Source: Ardenticatenia bacterium
GTDB taxonomy: Bacteria; Chloroflexota; Anaerolineae; Aggregatilineales; Aggregatilineaceae
Reading direction: 5' to 3'
Length of the DNA stretch: 8,993 bases
Assembly (NCBI GenBank): GCA_026984385.1
Contig: JALSSH010000455.1
Coordinates: 1-8,993 of the forward strand
Shown piece after piece: positions 8,075-8,993 of this stretch. The number at the start of each line of letters is the position of its first letter. Within the stretch, counting starts at the first letter, position 1. The notes under the pieces are model-generated. The model ran no database searches and was not told where the DNA came from. It saw nothing but the letters and a program-made list of their open reading frames with translations. The position numbers and the translations under genes were made by a program.

Positions 8075-8458
8075 ATGGACGGAATTTTCGGCGTCGGTTT
8101 GGCCGAGATGCTGATCATCGGGCTGGTGCTTTTTATCATCGGTGGGCCGGAAAACACGGCCCGTTGGGCGCGCGAGCTGGGGCGCTTTGTGCGCCGCGCC
8201 CGCGAGGAGTGGGCCAAAGTGGTCCGCGAGCTGGAAGGCGAGTTGGGCCAAGAGGGCCGCGAGGCGTTCGATGCCCTGCGTGAACTGGGGCAAGAAGTGC
8301 GCGAAGTGCGCCAATTGCCCCAACAGGTGATGCGCGAGGCTATCCTGCCCCCCGTCCCATCCTCCCAACCCGAAGAGACGCAAGATGCGCCCGAACAAGC
8401 GGAAAATCCGCCCGTCTATCCCGCTTGGTTGCCGCCCAAAGACCCACCCACCGACTGA
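8075..8458 (+). CDS. Sec-independent translocase TatA/TatB-family protein (TatB-like)
   Basis: A 127-residue protein with a short N-terminal membrane helix (IFGVGLAEMLIIGLVLFIIG, 4-23), a GPE hinge (24-26) and a long charged amphipathic helix (about 28-88, ARELGRFVRRAREEWAKVVRELEGELGQE...), then a Pro-rich tail (91-127). This is the layout of TatA/TatB, which form the pore and receptor of the twin-arginine export pathway. Glu11 near the start of the membrane helix matches the glutamate typical of TatB, whereas TatA usually has Gln there, so a TatB-like role is favoured. GAGGTG (8062-8067), 7 bases upstream, supports the ATG at 8075. It lies 15 bases after the lyase-like gene and 15 before the next one. 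No TatC gene is in the window. Confidence 0.88.
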   Translation: MDGIFGVGLAEMLIIGLVLFIIGGPENTARWARELGRFVRRAREEWAKVVRELEGELGQEGREAFDALRELGQEVREVRQLPQQVMREAILPPVPSSQPEETQDAPEQAENPPVYPAWLPPKDPPTD

Positions 8459-8473
8459 ACGGAGTGTTTACCC

Positions 8474-8993
8474 ATGCAAACCCCGATCCTCCCCGGCGAA
8501 CCCACCCCACCCCCCGCCCCCGCCACGCCGGAAATGGCCGCGCGCCTGGCCGTCAACCGACGGGGCAAGCTCACCGGCGCGCAAAAACGCCGCGCGTTGC
8601 TGATCGGGCTGGGCGCGTTGAGCTTTGCGCTGTGTCCGTTGGCGCTGCTGGTGCAAATGGTCGGCGCGCTGCTGCTGACCGATCTCCCTGTGCCGACACT
8701 CGGCGGGTTGCTCTTTACGGCGGTGGGCGTTTTTTTCGCGCTGTTGCTGTTGGCGCTTTTCGGGGCCAACGCGCATACGTTCCTCGGCGAAGCGTTCAGC
8801 CGTCAGCCGGTGCGTCACGCACACGGCCCGCTGGAGCTTCGCGTCAGCGAAGGCAACAGGCCGGAGCTACCTTTTTCCTACATTGTAGGAGACTACAGCT
8901 TCGCGCCCTACGTCGCGCCCGCAGAGCTGCCGATGCGGGTTGGCGCGCCGTATCTGGTGTACTACGGCGCGCGCTCGCGCTTGCTGCTGAGCA
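8474..8993 (+). CDS. Unrecognised two-helix membrane protein, 5' part (3' end outside window)
   Basis: An open frame from ATG 8474 runs to the window edge without a stop (173 complete codons). GGAG at 8461-8464 lies 9 bases upstream, and the gene begins 15 bases after the Tat gene, so it is probably in the same operon. The product starts with a Pro/Thr-rich segment (1-20), then VNRRGKLTGAQKRR (28-40) and two membrane helices (about 42-66, ALLIGLGALSFALCPLALLVQMVGA; about 75-100, TLGGLLFTAVGVFFALLLLALFGANA), followed by a soluble part with ELRVSEGNRPELPFSYIVGDYSF and YLVYYGARSRLLLS at the edge. A helix pair with a beta-rich soluble part is common in small membrane proteins of this lineage. I do not recognise a named family and assign no function. 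Confidence 0.8.
   Translation, partial: MQTPILPGEPTPPPAPATPEMAARLAVNRRGKLTGAQKRRALLIGLGALSFALCPLALLVQMVGALLLTDLPVPTLGGLLFTAVGVFFALLLLALFGANAHTFLGEAFSRQPVRHAHGPLELRVSEGNRPELPFSYIVGDYSFAPYVAPAELPMRVGAPYLVYYGARSRLLLS

Overview
The window is GC-rich, densely packed bacterial DNA. Gene content, family-level sequence style and the Pro/Thr-rich tails on membrane-associated proteins suggest a member of the Chloroflexota (Anaerolineae-like). That placement is an inference from recognition, not from a search. Most of the window is housekeeping. I do not see a clear new defence, mobile or biosynthetic system.

Layout. (1) Bases 1-2647, + strand: the end of hemE, then hemH and hemG/hemY (cgoX), each joined to the next by a 4-base ATGA stop/start overlap. 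This is a tight late heme-synthesis operon. (2) Bases 2648-2955: a gene-free, hairpin-rich stretch that looks like an intergenic palindromic repeat, followed by a C/A-rich, G-poor leader. (3) Bases 2956-4239, + strand: hemL, the early heme-pathway enzyme that makes 5-aminolevulinate. (4) Bases 4251-4292: a strong hairpin between convergent genes, probably the terminator for both. (5) Bases 4320-6051, - strand: lepB (signal peptidase I), a small YgiT-type zinc-finger protein and ppa (inorganic pyrophosphatase), spaced 47-50 bases apart. lepB has a good sigma70-type promoter placed so close to its ATG that the mRNA would be nearly leaderless. (6) Bases 6255-8993, + strand: an EamA/DMT transporter, a secreted polysaccharide-lyase-like protein, a TatA/TatB-family protein and the start of an unknown two-helix membrane protein, with gaps of -4, 15 and 15 bases.

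How they fit together. HemL supplies 5-aminolevulinate, while HemE, HemH and the flavoprotein oxidase act at the end of the pathway. The pathway branch (coproporphyrin or protoporphyrin) cannot be decided from this window. Pyrophosphatase and signal peptidase are general housekeeping. The last block has an envelope/export flavour: a Tat component lies directly beside an exported protein whose N-terminus carries an Arg-Arg pair. The points most worth a second look are the hairpin array before hemL, the near-leaderless lepB promoter, the duplicated Pro/Thr tail of LepB, and the possible Tat substrate/translocase pairing with its lower-GC secreted gene.
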